Shown: positions 10,661 through 23,700 of the stretch, piece by piece
How positions within the stretch are numbered: position 1 is the stretch's first letter
Layout: every line of letters starts with the position of its first letter
Origin: Tubulanus polymorphus
Taxonomy: Eukaryota; Nemertea; Palaeonemertea; Tubulaniformes; Tubulanidae
Direction of reading: 5' to 3'
Assembly (NCBI RefSeq): GCF_964204645.1
Contig: NC_134027.1
Coordinates: 3,770,485-3,834,484, forward strand
Length of the DNA: 64,000 nucleotides
Position numbers and translations under genes: made by a program
The notes under the pieces: model-generated
The model's database searches: none
What the model was told of the DNA's origin: nothing
What the model saw: only the letters and a program-made list of their open reading frames with translations

Positions 10661-13660
10661 TAAAGAAGACGGATGAGAGGAAAAATAGTGGAGTTGGGAG
10701 AAATCCTTTTGGACACAGACAGGCCGTTGTTGATAGTCATGTGAAGAAAATGTTAGTTATGCATTTAAGTGTACATTTAATACGTATTTACCTTATCATA
10801 CGTAATTGCAAAATCAAAATTCCAAAACAAATATTGAGCAGTGGACGGAATCGGTGCAAATCCTTGATATAAAATCCATATTCACCTATCACCAGCAGAC
10901 GCATTGATCGACAAGCATTTTGTTGACGCATCGCAGTAGCAGTGTCACGCATGCGAACACTAGTCCCTCTCGATCACAAATCAAAGCCTTTTTTCTTAAT
11001 GGGTTTGCTTCGATAATATAGCGATAAAAGAGCAAAATACTTTTAGTTGATTTTGAATCGATGATCAGTCGATAGTTGCGTACACTTCGTTTCGGTCGAT
11101 ACTGTCACAATTCGTCACCTTACGATGCAAGTACAAAACATCAGTTTGATCCGTAGCTTATTCCGAAGTATCAATGATCATGATATTTAGAACCTTTCGA
11201 CGGTCAAAACATGGACTGAATTCATGGTGAAGTCATGAAGTCGACCTATTAATAAAACATTACAGAACCATTTATGTGACAGAGTACTAGCATTGTTGTA
11301 CGGAGCTGCTCATAGTCACATTCTACCTATAAAGAACATTTTACGGATGTTGTGCGAAGCTGCGTTGTAGTCAAAAGCTCATAATTTACTGCTGAAAACG
11401 ACGTGACAGAAATTTAGAACTATTCCTGTGACATAAAGTATTTGCATACCCATTTATCACTACTTTTAATGGCTCAACAATGACATCCTCTCAGCGTGAG
11501 CGTTGTTAAAGGTTCTAGATTTCTTCACCTACAGACCCTGTAACGTAAATACTATGTATTGATTTTGTGCCCCATGCAAATGTAATATCTTTTTTGAACT
11601 TATCCGAAATGCTTTAGTTATGAATATATACATTAACAAACTATTCCAAATACTTCCAACGTTCAGACTCGAACCTGGTCCATAAATGAATGGTTATCTT
11701 TCTACCCATAGGGGAATAAACAAAAATTCCATCCATCCAATATACAAATCGAGAATAATTCTTCCATATAAAACTGATACTGAATTTCCGCGTACCTTTT
11801 TATGTGAAATATTATATATCAAAATTCTATTAAAATTCTATCAAACAAAATATCAAACACTATTTTTAAACGCCCTCGTTCGTAAGCGAACAGCATGAAT
11901 GGACCGTTATGTGCCGTGTAGAAAATAAAGCTGAATTTGATTGATCGTACGAAAATAACGGATGATGGCAAAGATATGATGGAGGTCGTAAAATACGTAA
12001 GATTAAATCCTCTGCATAATCATCATCCATCACTTCGACCGAACAACGCAGAAGATTATTAATTCATAAAAGCCTTATATAGTTGCTTGTGTTGTCGATG
12101 ATCGTTACAATTGGAATCCACTTATTTTCGATAAATATTGTATCATTTCTTTAATGTAGCTCGTGCTCGTGGCCAAGTGAAACTGAAAAAAATACGAACA
12201 GAACCGATCGAACAGTTTACACCGGGATTCTGTGTCGGGGTTCTTGTAAAAGCAGTATTCTCTCACTTCGTCATAATAACACGATAATAACAGCAATTCT
12301 GATAACGAGCGTCTTACAGTATTTGTTCATCGATCGGTATAGGGCGGGTGTGTGGAATTGACTGAATGGAGTTCAAGTTTTAATCTCGTAGCGCGAACTT
12401 ATCAATTAGATGGTTGAAATTAATTCGGGTAGGGTAATCTTTGTAAAAGGAGTAAGATACTCAAGTCATTGCGTAGAAAATTTGCCGATTCTGTCCGATT
12501 TCCTATTGAATAAAAACTACAGCCTTATAAACAACAATAATATAAAAATATTATAATATAAACCTGTAGTTTCATTCATTTGATTCACTTGTGTTTCACC
12601 TGATGAGAGAATATGCATGCGATCCCGAAAACGTTCCCGTTGATAAACTGCTTTTATTCATTAGAAAATGAATGAGATTTATATCGTTATCGCTTCTATA
12701 TCTCTTGATATTCATTATTCATAGTTAAAAACTGTCATCTCCTAAGATTAGATCTAGTGCTAATTTGTAATTGAAATCAGTAATTTGATTTGTATCGTTT
12801 CTATTCGACACCGACTATGCGTCACTGCCGCGCGATAGTTTTTTAGTTTGTCGATGCAAGAATAGACCGTAAATGATTCTACTTCGTTACCGGAGATGAA
12901 ATCGAATTTCCACCTCGTGCGACGGATGTAATCTCTATCTATCTATCTCTCTTTCCGTTCATTTGAAATTCAATCGCTGTTAACTAACGTGTGCAATGTA
13001 TTTGCCTATTTCAACACGTCAGCGTGTCATCTGAACACCTATTTTAGCTGTCAAAAACGGTTTGTAACTTTCCCGAAGCATGATCGAAAATATAACAGCT
13101 CTCGTGAATTCACGGCAAAAACGAATATTCTATTGACTAAGATATGCACATTTGACATGCCATGAAATCTACGCGCATAGCTCGCAGTACAGTTCAAGAG
13201 TCAGAAGTTTTTATTACTGGATTTAAAACAGTCGAATCATCCGTTAAATTGATTTTTGTGATTATTTCAAAAAGCATCATACGGGGGCCTATACCATGGC
13301 ATTTATTTATGATGAATTGAATAAATAGTCTCTCAACTAGATTTTGAAACATATCTGATGATTCGATATGCGAACCGTGCGCTAATCATATGATTCACCG
13401 GCTTTTACTAATGATGTGTGAAGCATGTGATATTGACTGCAATTCTGCAGTCAACATTGATGGTTCGATGTTGGTTTCGAGAAATGACGAAATGACAGTG
13501 CCCCAGTGTCGTCACCTGTACCAAATTTACCTTGATTATTGTTTTTAAAGCTGTCAATATGCTATTTTCAAATTCAATGCATCCCGATGCGCAGAGCTAG
13601 AGTGTATGAATATATAAAGGTTAAGTAAAGAATGTATATGCCTCTACGCGAGAGAGGGGT
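10661..13660. other. non-coding stretch
   Basis: About 3 kb without a recognisable exon. A short TCTA/TCTC microsatellite lies near 12930-12955. Confidence 0.6.
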
Positions 13661-13724
13661 CAACCGCCGACCGAGGATCGATCTCGGGATCGTCCTATCC
13701 ATTCGGCCACGTTCGGTCGGTTAA
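13661..13724 (-). repeat. tRNA-like hairpin (D-arm plus T-arm, no anticodon arm), probably SINE- or tRNA-derived
   Basis: Read on the minus strand, the segment has complementary ends (AACCGACC / GGTCGGCGGTT). These enclose GTGGCCGAATGGATAGGAC, which resembles a tRNA D-arm with an A box. A perfect 5-bp stem and 7-nt loop follows (CCGAG-ATCGATC-CTCGG, 13671-13687 on the plus strand), resembling a T-arm with a B box. The anticodon arm is missing, so it is unlikely to be a working tRNA. A tRNA-derived repeat fragment or tRNA pseudogene fits best. Confidence 0.5.
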
Positions 13725-14537
13725 CCGAATCTCGTCGGAAATGTAACAATCACTGTTTGTTGTCTATGGAAAAATCCGATGGTATAAGATTGCATTCGTA
13801 CGAGATGTCATGCCTCTGAAGATATCATACTCCATTTCTCACATTCCCTGAATAATGAATCAGTCACTATTTCGATGCGCAGATGATAATAGTCGTATGA
13901 AATTATAGAGATTTAATGACGGGTGTTGGCGAGAATGACGCTAATTTTCATGCATCTCACCTTTGAGGCGATCGACCATAAATTGATTTATCATACGTGC
14001 TCCACAGAAAGTGTCGGGTTCGTGAAATAGCAATGGGATCACCTCAAAAAATCTAGGAAGAACTCTTATGCATATATTTGAAATGTATGATAAATACATT
14101 TTGTACCAGATTTTCCTGATGCGTTAGATTTATAATGGACAAGGACAGTTATATATACCGCACTGAACCCGAGGGGATGAGAAAAAGAAGAATAGATGAT
14201 TTGCGTTATAAATTTACACAATGGTTATATCAACGTTGAAAAGGGATTAAATGGAATAATCAACACACAATGCTAAGTTTACTCGATTATCAATATTTAC
14301 GTCCGATCACAATGAATAAGAAATCATGTCCGCCTTTATATTCTGAATAAGATGAATTTTTCACATTATAGATTAGAATTCTGAAATAGAAGAATAGCAT
14401 TCATCGATTCATGTTGCATTGTCCTGCACCATAGTTGCGCTTGATTTAATTCATTAGATTAGGTTTATTGAAACTTAGATCATAATTCAATTCGAACACC
14501 GTTCGGACAATACACAACTTAACAAGCTTTAGTACAG
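13725..14537. other. 5' flank of GPCR 2
   Basis: About 0.8 kb without recognisable coding sequence. It presumably includes promoter and 5' UTR sequence, but no distinct TATA motif at a supportable distance was found. Confidence 0.5.
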
Positions 14538-15503
14538 ATGACGGAAAACATGGAAAACGGAACGAATGTTTATGTGATGGAGATTGGGAAGCCGTTCTTG
14601 ACGTCAATCGTATTCGAAATACTACCGATAAGGGCCAATAGAAATACATTTCTCAGGAAGTTTGCATTGGTTGTAATTCCGACGGTTTACGTGATCGGAT
14701 TCATAGGAAATTTGTGCAGTTTCTTTACGATGACCAGTAAGCGATTTCGTGGCATGTCGTTTGCGATCTATTTAGCTGCACTGGCCGTAGCTGATTTCGG
14801 TTCGAGCCAAGCGTTCTTTCTTCCTTTACCGAACTACATCACCGGTACTATACTGGTCCGGTTTAGTGGATACTGGTGTCCGATATACGCATTTGTTATC
14901 CACATATTTCTAAACATGAGCTCTATATTGGTTGTGGTAATATCTCTCGAAAGACTGATATTAGTAGTCGCCCCGTTTACAGGGCGAGTCATGTGCACGG
15001 CCAAATTTGCCAGGACGGTGGTAGCCTTCGCTACGTTTCTATCAACGGCACTTTCGTTGTACTACTTTCCATTCGTGAAATACGAAGAGCGCTTCGGGTG
15101 TTACATGACACGTTGGGAGCAACGGTTTAATTTCATATTTTCGGTAAGCGTATTGTACTACGTACCTACGTTATTAATCACTATTTTCAACGTGATCATC
15201 ATTTCGAATTTGCGACGTCAACAAAACTTTGGCTCGGGAAATAAAAGCGCACAAGCGTTAAGAATAACCATAATGCTGGTGTCCATGTCTCTGTTGTTCA
15301 TTGCAACTACGTTCCCACCTGCCCTATCAAGCACTATTACTGGAGTGATGGCCAAAAAGCCGAGCTTTGTCGAAACTCTCAACGCCATAACGTCCGCTCT
15401 TCAATCATTCAATTACGCATCTAATTTTTACATGTACTTGCTTACCGGAAAAGAAGTGCGAGTTTACTTCCTACAACAACTGAAATGTTGTTGTTGTAGA
15501 TAA
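14538..15503 (+). CDS. class A GPCR, short, single exon, peptide-receptor-like
   Basis: 321 residues in one frame, starting at MTENMENGTN (N-glycosylation motif NGT); Met5 is an alternative start. Seven hydrophobic segments are visible: TM1 GFIGNLCSFF, TM2 AALAVADFG, TM3 ending ISLERLIL (ERL in place of DRY), TM6 TTFPPALSS, and TM7 NYASNFYMYLLTG, a degenerate NPxxY. The third intracellular loop is short, and the tail ends in CCCCR, a likely palmitoylation cluster. The layout resembles the peptide-type rhodopsin-like receptors expanded in lophotrochozoans; the ligand is unknown. It is a plasma-membrane protein and shows no close sequence relation to the GPCRs at 3889 or 48581. Confidence 0.85.
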   Translation: MTENMENGTNVYVMEIGKPFLTSIVFEILPIRANRNTFLRKFALVVIPTVYVIGFIGNLCSFFTMTSKRFRGMSFAIYLAALAVADFGSSQAFFLPLPNYITGTILVRFSGYWCPIYAFVIHIFLNMSSILVVVISLERLILVVAPFTGRVMCTAKFARTVVAFATFLSTALSLYYFPFVKYEERFGCYMTRWEQRFNFIFSVSVLYYVPTLLITIFNVIIISNLRRQQNFGSGNKSAQALRITIMLVSMSLLFIATTFPPALSSTITGVMAKKPSFVETLNAITSALQSFNYASNFYMYLLTGKEVRVYFLQQLKCCCCR

Positions 15504-15539
15504 AGCATAACATTTACAGTATATAATGCTGTAATTTTG

Positions 15540-15545
15540 AATAAA
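15540..15545 (+). terminator. polyadenylation signal of GPCR 2
   Basis: AATAAA lies 37 nt after the TAA stop of the 14538-15503 receptor, so the 3' UTR would be very short. Confidence 0.6.
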
Positions 15546-15757
15546 AACTAAAAACCAAAAAATAATACCGTAACAAACATAAACGTTTCAATTAATTAAG
15601 CTTTTCCATACGTAATGTTGTTTTTTAGTAACGCTGTGTCAGTTCTGATGTTGTTTCTCGTTTAAAGCTCTTGAAAGTGCTTGAACAAGTGTGTTTTATA
15701 TCATTTTCGGTAAGATAGAGGCGTTAATTTGCTATCGAGATGATAAATGCACACCAT

Positions 15758-15860
15758 CATCTTAGTCCAATTCAGGTGGGTTTTCGACTTATAGAACCCA
15801 GTTTCTGTCTCTGGATCGGGTTCTATAAAGTCGAAAACCCACCTGAATTGGACTAAGATG
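15758..15860. repeat. near-perfect inverted repeat (hairpin)
   Basis: A left arm of about 42 bp (15758-15799, starting CATCTTAGTCCAATTCAGG) is matched by its reverse complement at 15818-15860 with a single one-base indel. The spacer is 18 bp. Low divergence between the arms points to a recent origin or active homogenisation. It lies in the spacer between GPCR 2 and the ACSF2-like array. It could be a small fold-back element, but no target duplication is obvious. Confidence 0.75.
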
Positions 15861-16481
15861 AAAGACTTCGTCAACTCTCCGACGAAGACCGATCCCACCT
15901 ATATATAATCCTATTGTGCAGTGAAGTCGGAACGATGCCCAGTAAATCAAATTGAGAATTTTTTTTACTAAGAGGTTTAGATTCAGTGTGACGACTTATC
16001 TAATGACTGGTGACTTGAGCGAGTTTGCAGTAATTTCAATAATTTCTGTTTTGAATGATATTGTTATTTAATACAAATATATATGAATGGCCATACATTT
16101 TTTAGTATACATATATAATATGGTATATACGAAATCATATAACAAAATAATTGTCACGTTATCAAGGAACCATTGATTTAAATATATGTTCCTCCATTCG
16201 AAATAATACCATCAACAGTAGTTAATGATCTCAGCGAGTAAAATAGAAATGTCATTAAAAGATCTATATGCTTAATACAATACTAGCGTTTCCCTGTAAA
16301 ACATTAAAATTGATTATATCTTATATTGTAGTCGGTATACTCCACCTACTCCAAAGAAATCGAAGTTAAATGTATTTCAAAAGTTTACTGCCTATAAATA
16401 TCAGTGAAAGACTTTCAGAAATCATTAAAAATTCAAGATTCGCCACAAAGAACAGAGAGATAATTGAGTCAATGAGTTCGG
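15861..16481. other. spacer downstream of the ACSF2-like array
   Basis: AT-rich non-coding DNA containing the 3' flank of ACSF2-like gene A. No canonical AATAAA was found on the minus strand close to its stop. Confidence 0.5.
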
Positions 16482-19400
16482 TCATTTCGTCGACATATGT
16501 GAGTTTACAGTTTCCAATTCGAGCATTTTGGCCGCTAATTCACTGAGTTTGAATTTCTGCACTTTGCCGGTTAAAGTCATCGGATATTCGCCAATAAACA
16601 ATACGTACTGTGGCACCTTGAAATCTGCTAACTGAAAAAAAAAATCACAATCATTACACAAACAACTGAATAAACTGAATTAAACTATAGTTATACTATT
16701 AGTAGACATTACTGGTGTATCAATATTAGAAAAAGGACTGATTTGAGTCGACAGTTTACTGATGTATACTTACTGCTTTGATGTAGAGAGAATCCCACAA
16801 TTATAACGAAAAAGTCCGAAAATGTAACTTCGAGATAGTAGTTTATTTCAACGTTTCGACTATATCCTAATAGTCATCTTCAGGAATAAGAATTATTCCT
16901 ATTATTATCATTATTCCTGAAGATGACTATTAGGATATAGTCGAAACGTTGAAATAAACTACTATCTCGAAGTTACATTTCGGACTTTTTCGTTATAATT
17001 GTGGGATTCTCTCTACATCGCATCAACACGGATATAGTGTTCTATCAATCGTGATTACTGCTTTGATAGTCTTAGCCAAAAACGTATGAATATGCAAACT
17101 TAATTCTTACCCGATCTGTACAAAATTTCTTAATTTCTTCTTCGGTAGCTGTGTGTCCTTGTTTAAGCTTTATACACGCGCATGCCTGCTCCCCCATACG
17201 GGCATCAGGAACTCCAACCACCTAAAATACCATACTTGAGCTAGAAATCATTCCGTAAATTTTCCTCTTAATCAAGAAGACAGATTACCTGAACCTCTTC
17301 TATGGCCGGATGCTCGTACATAAAATTTTCAATTTCTGCCGGATATATATTTTCTCCACCGCGAATTATCATGTCCTTCTTGCGTCCTACGACGAATAAA
17401 AACCCTTCATCGTCCATTATCCCTAAATCACTGGAAACGACACACGTACATTAGTACATAATTCATTATCATACTTAAGCTGTCTATAAAGTTTCTTCTT
17501 ACCCAGTCGAGAACCAGCCGCGAGGTGAAATAGCTTCAGCAGTTCTCTCTGGATCGTCCCAGTATCCTAACATAATATGATAACCTCGTGAACAAATTTC
17601 ACCTTTTTCTCCTCGAGGTAGAACTTTACCAGCAGCGTCTACAATCATTACCTGTTCGGTGGAAGAAATTAAAACTCCAATCATTTACTAGATACAATTC
17701 ATTTCTAGGCGTTGAGAAAAAAATGTCCGAAATGAAGCTGTAAAACACTAAATCACCTCAGTATGTGAAGAAGCTATTCCACACGAAGTTACTCGTTTCT
17801 CAAAGTCAGCGTCAATAGGGTTCATAGTAATGAGTGGACTTGTTTCGGTTAATCCATATCCTATCTTCAGGAAAAATGACATAAACAGAAAATAAACAAT
17901 GCACCCTATTAAACTAGATGCAAGTGGTGATGTAAAAGCTAGTGAACTTACTATCAAATCAGGCATGTGCAACTTATCAGCAACTTCTCTCGAAATTTCA
18001 ATTGGACACGGTGAGGCTCCCATTGCCCCTATTTATAAATCATATCATCGATGAGTCAGTTTGATAGGTTTTGTTATCACATTGAACGAGCAGTGAATGG
18101 ATCATTTCTTCAAAAATTACCCGATCTCAGTGAGGTTAGATCATATTTCGTGCGATCTTCGTGGTTTAACATATCGATAAACATAGTTGGGGTTCCATAC
18201 AAATATGCGCACCTGTCATACAAGTATACGGTTAATTGATTTTGCATTCTCATAATTCATCATCTAAATCATAGGGATATTTCTCATCAATTTGTCGTTA
18301 AGTAAAAGATCGTAGCAAACCTCTCATCGTGAACGGCCTTCAGGGCTTTTCCGGGGTTGAAAAGTGCAGAAGGAAACACACAAGTTGATCCGCTAACAAC
18401 AGTACTAATTGATCCACCGATTGATCCAAAAGCATGAAATAGTGGTGGTGGACAGCAGAAAATCTGTAATAGAATTCGGAGGTTCAGGTTTATGATTATT
18501 TTGATAGATATTGATGAATTCGTTATTGATGTTACTGATTACCTTTGGCGAATCCTGCTGGTGGCCTTTAGTCATATTGTCTGTGAAAATTGTAGCATTA
18601 TTGACGATACCATGATGGGTTAAAACGGCAGCTTTCGGGTGTCCGGTCGTTCCCTGAAAATCAATACACAGACTACTATGCCGTTTATAAAATACTGGTA
18701 TATTTTGCATATTTCATTGAATTGTTCAAAATGTGGCTTACTGAGGTAAACTGGATATTAACTGGTTCATCAAATTGGATTTTATTTTGTAAATCACGGA
18801 TTTCAGCGATTTGTTTCGTCGTTCCCATCTTCAAGAGACTACTAAACGACAGAGTTCCTCTGAAAAATATGAAATCCGTGAAGTCATACAGAGGAATACA
18901 TGTATGTCTTCTTCCAAACGCATCGCATGTTAAGTTTTGATATTGGTTCGTAAGCACGATGATTGCTATTTTACTTACGGTTGTGGAAATTCGTCATTTT
19001 TTCTTATCATGATGATAGCCTTTAAACTCGGTAAACTTGTGCGTAAAATGGAATACAAGTGGAATCGGTGAATGGCATTCGTGGTTAGATTATCAAATCA
19101 ATAAACCGATGGACAGCATAAGTACCTTTTACATTCTAGCAAACCCGGTTGTGAAGATGGTAATTCCGGAATTAGATTATTCAACATGCTATAGTGACCG
19201 ACACCTTTGAAATCCATTCCAGCGACGAGGGCTTTGACTTTGACCTGAAAAAAAGATCACATTGTGGCATTGGAAACACAGCATATCATGATTCCGCGTT
19301 AAAACAACAATTAGAGAATATAGAAACCTTTTTCAAAGTGTAGTGGAGTTCATCTTCCTTATAAGCCGGATTTATAGTAACCTTGGTAAAAAAAAGCAAA

Positions 19401-20158
19401 ATGTTCATTTATCTATCTATGTTATTTTTACGACTTGCAAATATTCATTGCGAAGGTGATTTCTGGGGACTATTATAGGTTAGCATCTTAGATACCAGTA
19501 TGTAGCCACCGCGAGCACACGCGTATTGAGTGAGAATCCATTCGCTGACATTCGTCGCCCAAACACCGACACGATCACCAGGTTTAAGCCCCAACTCCAA
19601 AAAAGATGCTGCGATCTGGTCGGCCTAAAAACAATATTCCGATACATTAAGAATTAAACCGTGGTATAATGCACAGTGTTATGTAGGTAGTGAGGGTAAA
19701 CAACTAGATTATATGTATCTCTTATCAGTGGGGCTTATATATGGAACCTGTTCAATTAGCGTATTGTAGGTTATCCTTGTGTTTTCCTCGGAGAAAATGA
19801 AAACCTCTCGATCAGGTGTCTTTTCTGTCGTCTCTTCTAAAACTACACCGAGTGTTGTATTGACAAGCGGTTTTAGTGACGCACCGTGGGCGTAGCTCCA
19901 TTTTATCTTAGCTGAAGAATTTAATCGCCTGAAAGTGATTAAGAAATACTCTATCAAACTTATGAGATTTCCCCTTGGTGTATTGGGCTTAATTGAAAAA
20001 CCTTCTCATTACCCATTTACTAGAATATCATTCAACGGTGAGCGGAAATTTGAGTAACAGACCTACCTTATGTTTGTATTTGCAAATTTTGGCAATGCCC
20101 TTCTACTCTTGCAAAGGTTTACAAGTTTTAGTAGCGCAGTTCGAGATATCATAGCCAT
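16482..20158 (-). CDS. ACSF2: ACSF2-like mitochondrial medium-chain acyl-CoA synthetase, copy A (16 exons)
   Basis: Exons, 5' to 3': 20067-20158, 19748-19928, 19496-19624, 19328-19381, 19126-19244, 18979-19035, 18742-18859, 18543-18653, 18321-18463, 18121-18212, 17952-18028, 17757-17864, 17503-17651, 17289-17430, 17111-17221, 16482-16631. Together they encode 610 residues, close to human ACSF2 (615). All introns are GT..AG and phases agree. The basic, Ser/Arg-rich first 30 residues look like a mitochondrial presequence. Adenylating-enzyme motifs are complete: P-loop TSGTTGHPK (about 249), YGLTE (394-398), STGDLG (about 474), [13 protein letters not shown] (about 492) and the catalytic Lys584 in LTGKVQK. 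The family activates medium-chain fatty acids with ATP and CoA. A hairpin repeat sits in intron 15. Confidence 0.93.
16783..17054. repeat. long hairpin element in intron 15 of ACSF2-like copy A, flanked by 13-bp direct repeats
   Basis: Arms of about 105 bp (about 16781-16887 and 16914-17018) are near-perfect reverse complements around a 26-bp loop. The word TTACTGCTTTGAT occurs just outside on both sides (16770-16782 and 17055-17067), as expected of a target-site duplication. The right arm contains CTGAAGA (16917-16923), a 6-bp stem GACTAT/ATAGTC, then GAAA (16943-16946), which resembles the conserved core of a hammerhead ribozyme. Such cores are known in Penelope-like retroelements, but this assignment is an inference. 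There is no coding capacity. Confidence 0.75.
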
Positions 20159-20707
20159 TGATATATCAAGTGTAAGTTACATACAAATATGCCGAATATA
20201 AAAAGCCGGTGAACGCGTTAGGCAGTATTTTTTCAACGCACGACAATACATTGACCCTATGCGTAGATAGTAGACCAAGTTACAAGTCACATATATCAAC
20301 TTTTTATTGTGTCATTCACGGGAAAACAGTGATAGTGTGTTCGAATATCGCATAGTAAATTAGCGATCTACAGATATACCAAAATGAACAACAAACAAAA
20401 CAGCTTATAAAATCAATACTTATACCCAAAACACTGATAATTATTCGTTTATACAAAACATTCAATTATTAGCCTACCGTAATATGAAAACATACAGAAC
20501 TTACAACAATGATCAAAGCAAAGCCTTTTCAAGATAATTTTCATATTGATCATTTAACCATCAAATAAGTACAATTAACTTGGATACATCTGTGCTAATG
20601 GATTTGCATTTCCGTACATTGTTAGACTACTTCCTAAATATAACATTTATATATACCTATATGTACATGGACATGCTTACAAATATCATATAGTAGTTGT
20701 CAGAATT
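20159..20707. other. spacer between ACSF2-like copies A and B
   Basis: About 550 bp, AT-rich. It must hold both the 3' end of copy B and the promoter of copy A. TTTATT at 20303-20308 reads AATAAA on the minus strand and could serve copy B. Confidence 0.5.
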
Positions 20708-23700
20708 TCATTTCATCAACATATGTGATTTAATGTGATCCAATTTCAGCATTCTGGCCGCTTCTTCAGTGAGTTTGAATTTCTGTACTTTCCCGGATAA
20801 GGTCATCGGATATTCCTCCATAAACAACACATATCGCGGTACTTTGAAATCCGCTAGCTGAAAAAATCGAAAAGTGTTACATAGAGACGTTTTATTACTG
20901 TTTGATTGATATTAATCGTATTTCTTACCCGATCTTTACATAGTTTTTTAATCTCATCTCCGGTTACTGTATGTCCTTGTTTTAGCTTTATACATGCGCA
21001 TACCTGCTCCCCCATACGGGTATCGGGAACTCCAACCACCTATAAAACATCGACAACATCGTACTAGACACGAATTCGCGTGATCATTTTCCTCTCTATC
21101 AAAACGGCAGATTACCTGAATCTCTTCTATGGCTGGATGCTCGTAGATTAGATTTTCAATTTCTGTAGGGAAAATGTTTTCTCCGCCGCGAATTATCATG
21201 TCCTTCTTGCGTCCTACGATATAAACGAAACCTTCATCGTCCATGCTCCCTAAATCACTAAAAAACGTAAAATTTCATTTGATATAAATAAGAAATCAAT
21301 GCAATTTTTGGCCAATGAGCGAGACTTTTTATTCAGTTACCCGGTTGATAACCAGCCCTGAGGTGAAATAGCTTTATCAGTTCTCTCTGGATCGTCCCAG
21401 TATTCTAACATGACATTGTGACCTCTCAAACAGATTTCACCACGTTCTCCGCGAGGTAAAACCTTCCCAGCAGAATCTACGACCATTACCTGAGGAAAAA
21501 ATTTATTCAAGCTTTTTACGTGCTACGTCCGCCTGGAGATAAAAGTGTTCCACGCAGTGCAACACTTAAAAGGCCAATCCAGGGTTAGTCTTGGCAAACC
21601 GAGACATTAACTACAAGTTTTCAGAAATCAAACTGTGAGCGCACCTCAGTATGCGGAAACACTATTCCACACGATGTAACTCGTTTCTCAAACTCAGCCG
21701 TTATGGGGTTGATAGTAATGCATGGACTTGCTTCGGTTAATCCATATCCTATCTAATGAAAAATAGAAAGAAATATTGGAACAACGTGCACAGTTCTATG
21801 GTCGAGGTGTCGAATGCGGTAATAGGAAAACTCACAATCAAATCAGGCATGTGCAACTTATCAGCAACTTCTCTTGAAATTTCAACTGGACACGGCGAGG
21901 CTCCCATCAATCCTATACAATATTGTTATCAATATTGCTTAGCTTTCGAACAATGAAATACTGCCAATGGTAAATCAAACACTTATTGAATTTGAAAATG
22001 ATTAAACCACTAATTACCCGATCTCAGTGAGGTTAGATCATATTTCGTTCGATCTTCATGGTTTAACATATCGATGAACATAGTGGGGGTTCCATGTAAA
22101 TACACGCACCTATAAAAGAAATCTTTCTCGTTCTAGAAATTGTGAATACGTTTATGTATAAATGATATTATATTGCGTGAAAAACTAAAGGCGCTCATTT
22201 GTCAGAGTTCATTTAACAGTCAAATTATCGTGGTACTAAACCTTTCATCGTGAACAGCCTTCAGGGTTTTGCCAGCGTTGAAAAGAGCAGATGGAAACAC
22301 ACAAGTTGATCCGGTCACAACAGTACAAATCGATGAGCAAGTCGATCCGAAACCATGGAATAGTGGCGGTGGACAACACACAATCTGAAAAATTCACATT
22401 TTCTATAGGAATTTGAAACACGAAGAGAATCATTCATGTAAATTATGACTGATTACGGTTGACTCTTCGTGATCCTCGGTCAAAATCTTCATGAGGAAGG
22501 TAGCATTGTTAACTAGATTATGATGGGATAAAACGGTAGCTTTTGGTTGTCCCGTCGTTCCCTGAAAATAGACGAATTTAAGTTTGTAGAAGGGACTACC
22601 TCATTTTATTGTGAGGATTTAATCGAGATGGCTTACCGAAGTAAACTGGATATTAACAGGGTCATCGAATTGGATTTTGTTTTGTAAATCATATATTTGA
22701 GCAAGTTGTTTAGTCGTTCCTATGTTCAAGAGTTCCTTCACCGACAACGTGCCTCTAATTCAACATTCATAGGAAACAAATTCACGGAATCAAAAGGAAA
22801 ATGTATCAAAGCTTGTTGTTTATCGCATATCATAATTTCCCAAGGTGAATAATTACGCATAAAGATGAATGATTTTAACTTACGGTTGTTGGATTGAGCT
22901 GTCCTTTCCTGTCATCATGATAATAGCTTTTAGACTCGGTAAACTTTGTGCATAAAAGGAATTTTAGAATCATTAGTTTTTTATGCGATGACGTTGATGT
23001 CAAAATTATCTAGGTTAATTCAGGATTCGGATTAGATTGATACCTTTTACATTCGAGCAAACCGGGTTGTGATGAAGCTAATTCCGGAATTAGATTATTC
23101 AACATGCTATAGTGATCAAGACCTTTGAAATCCATTCCCGCGACGAGAGCTTTGACTTTAACCTAAAACAGATTATACTGTAGCGTTACGTTCGCATAGA
23201 AGCATTATACATTGAAATATAGAAAAGCAAAAATTCTTGACGACTACATGGTGTCTTCATAAATTTTCAGTTAAAGGAAAGCATATAAAACCTTCTCCAA
23301 AGTGAAATGGAGTTCATCTTCCTTAAATGCCGGATTTATATTGACCTGGGAAGAAACAAAACAACCTTAGTTAATTTCAAATACCAATATCTATTTCATT
23401 ATCTGACTGGGCTATTATAGGTCAGCATATGATCATTACCAGAATGTAGCCACCACGAGCACACGCGTATTGAGTGAGAACCCATTCACTGACATTCGTC
23501 GCCCAAACACCGACACGATCACCATGTTTCAGCCCTAACTCCAAAAAAGATGCTGCAATCTGGTCGGCCTAAAATAGATAGATTCTGTGAAAAGAAATTG
23601 CAGTAGAGCAAAATTGTCAACGGCTTGAGTTACCATATCCGCGAAATATTTCAGAGAATAAGAGAGTGGAGAGAACATAACATTAACATACCTGTGTAAT

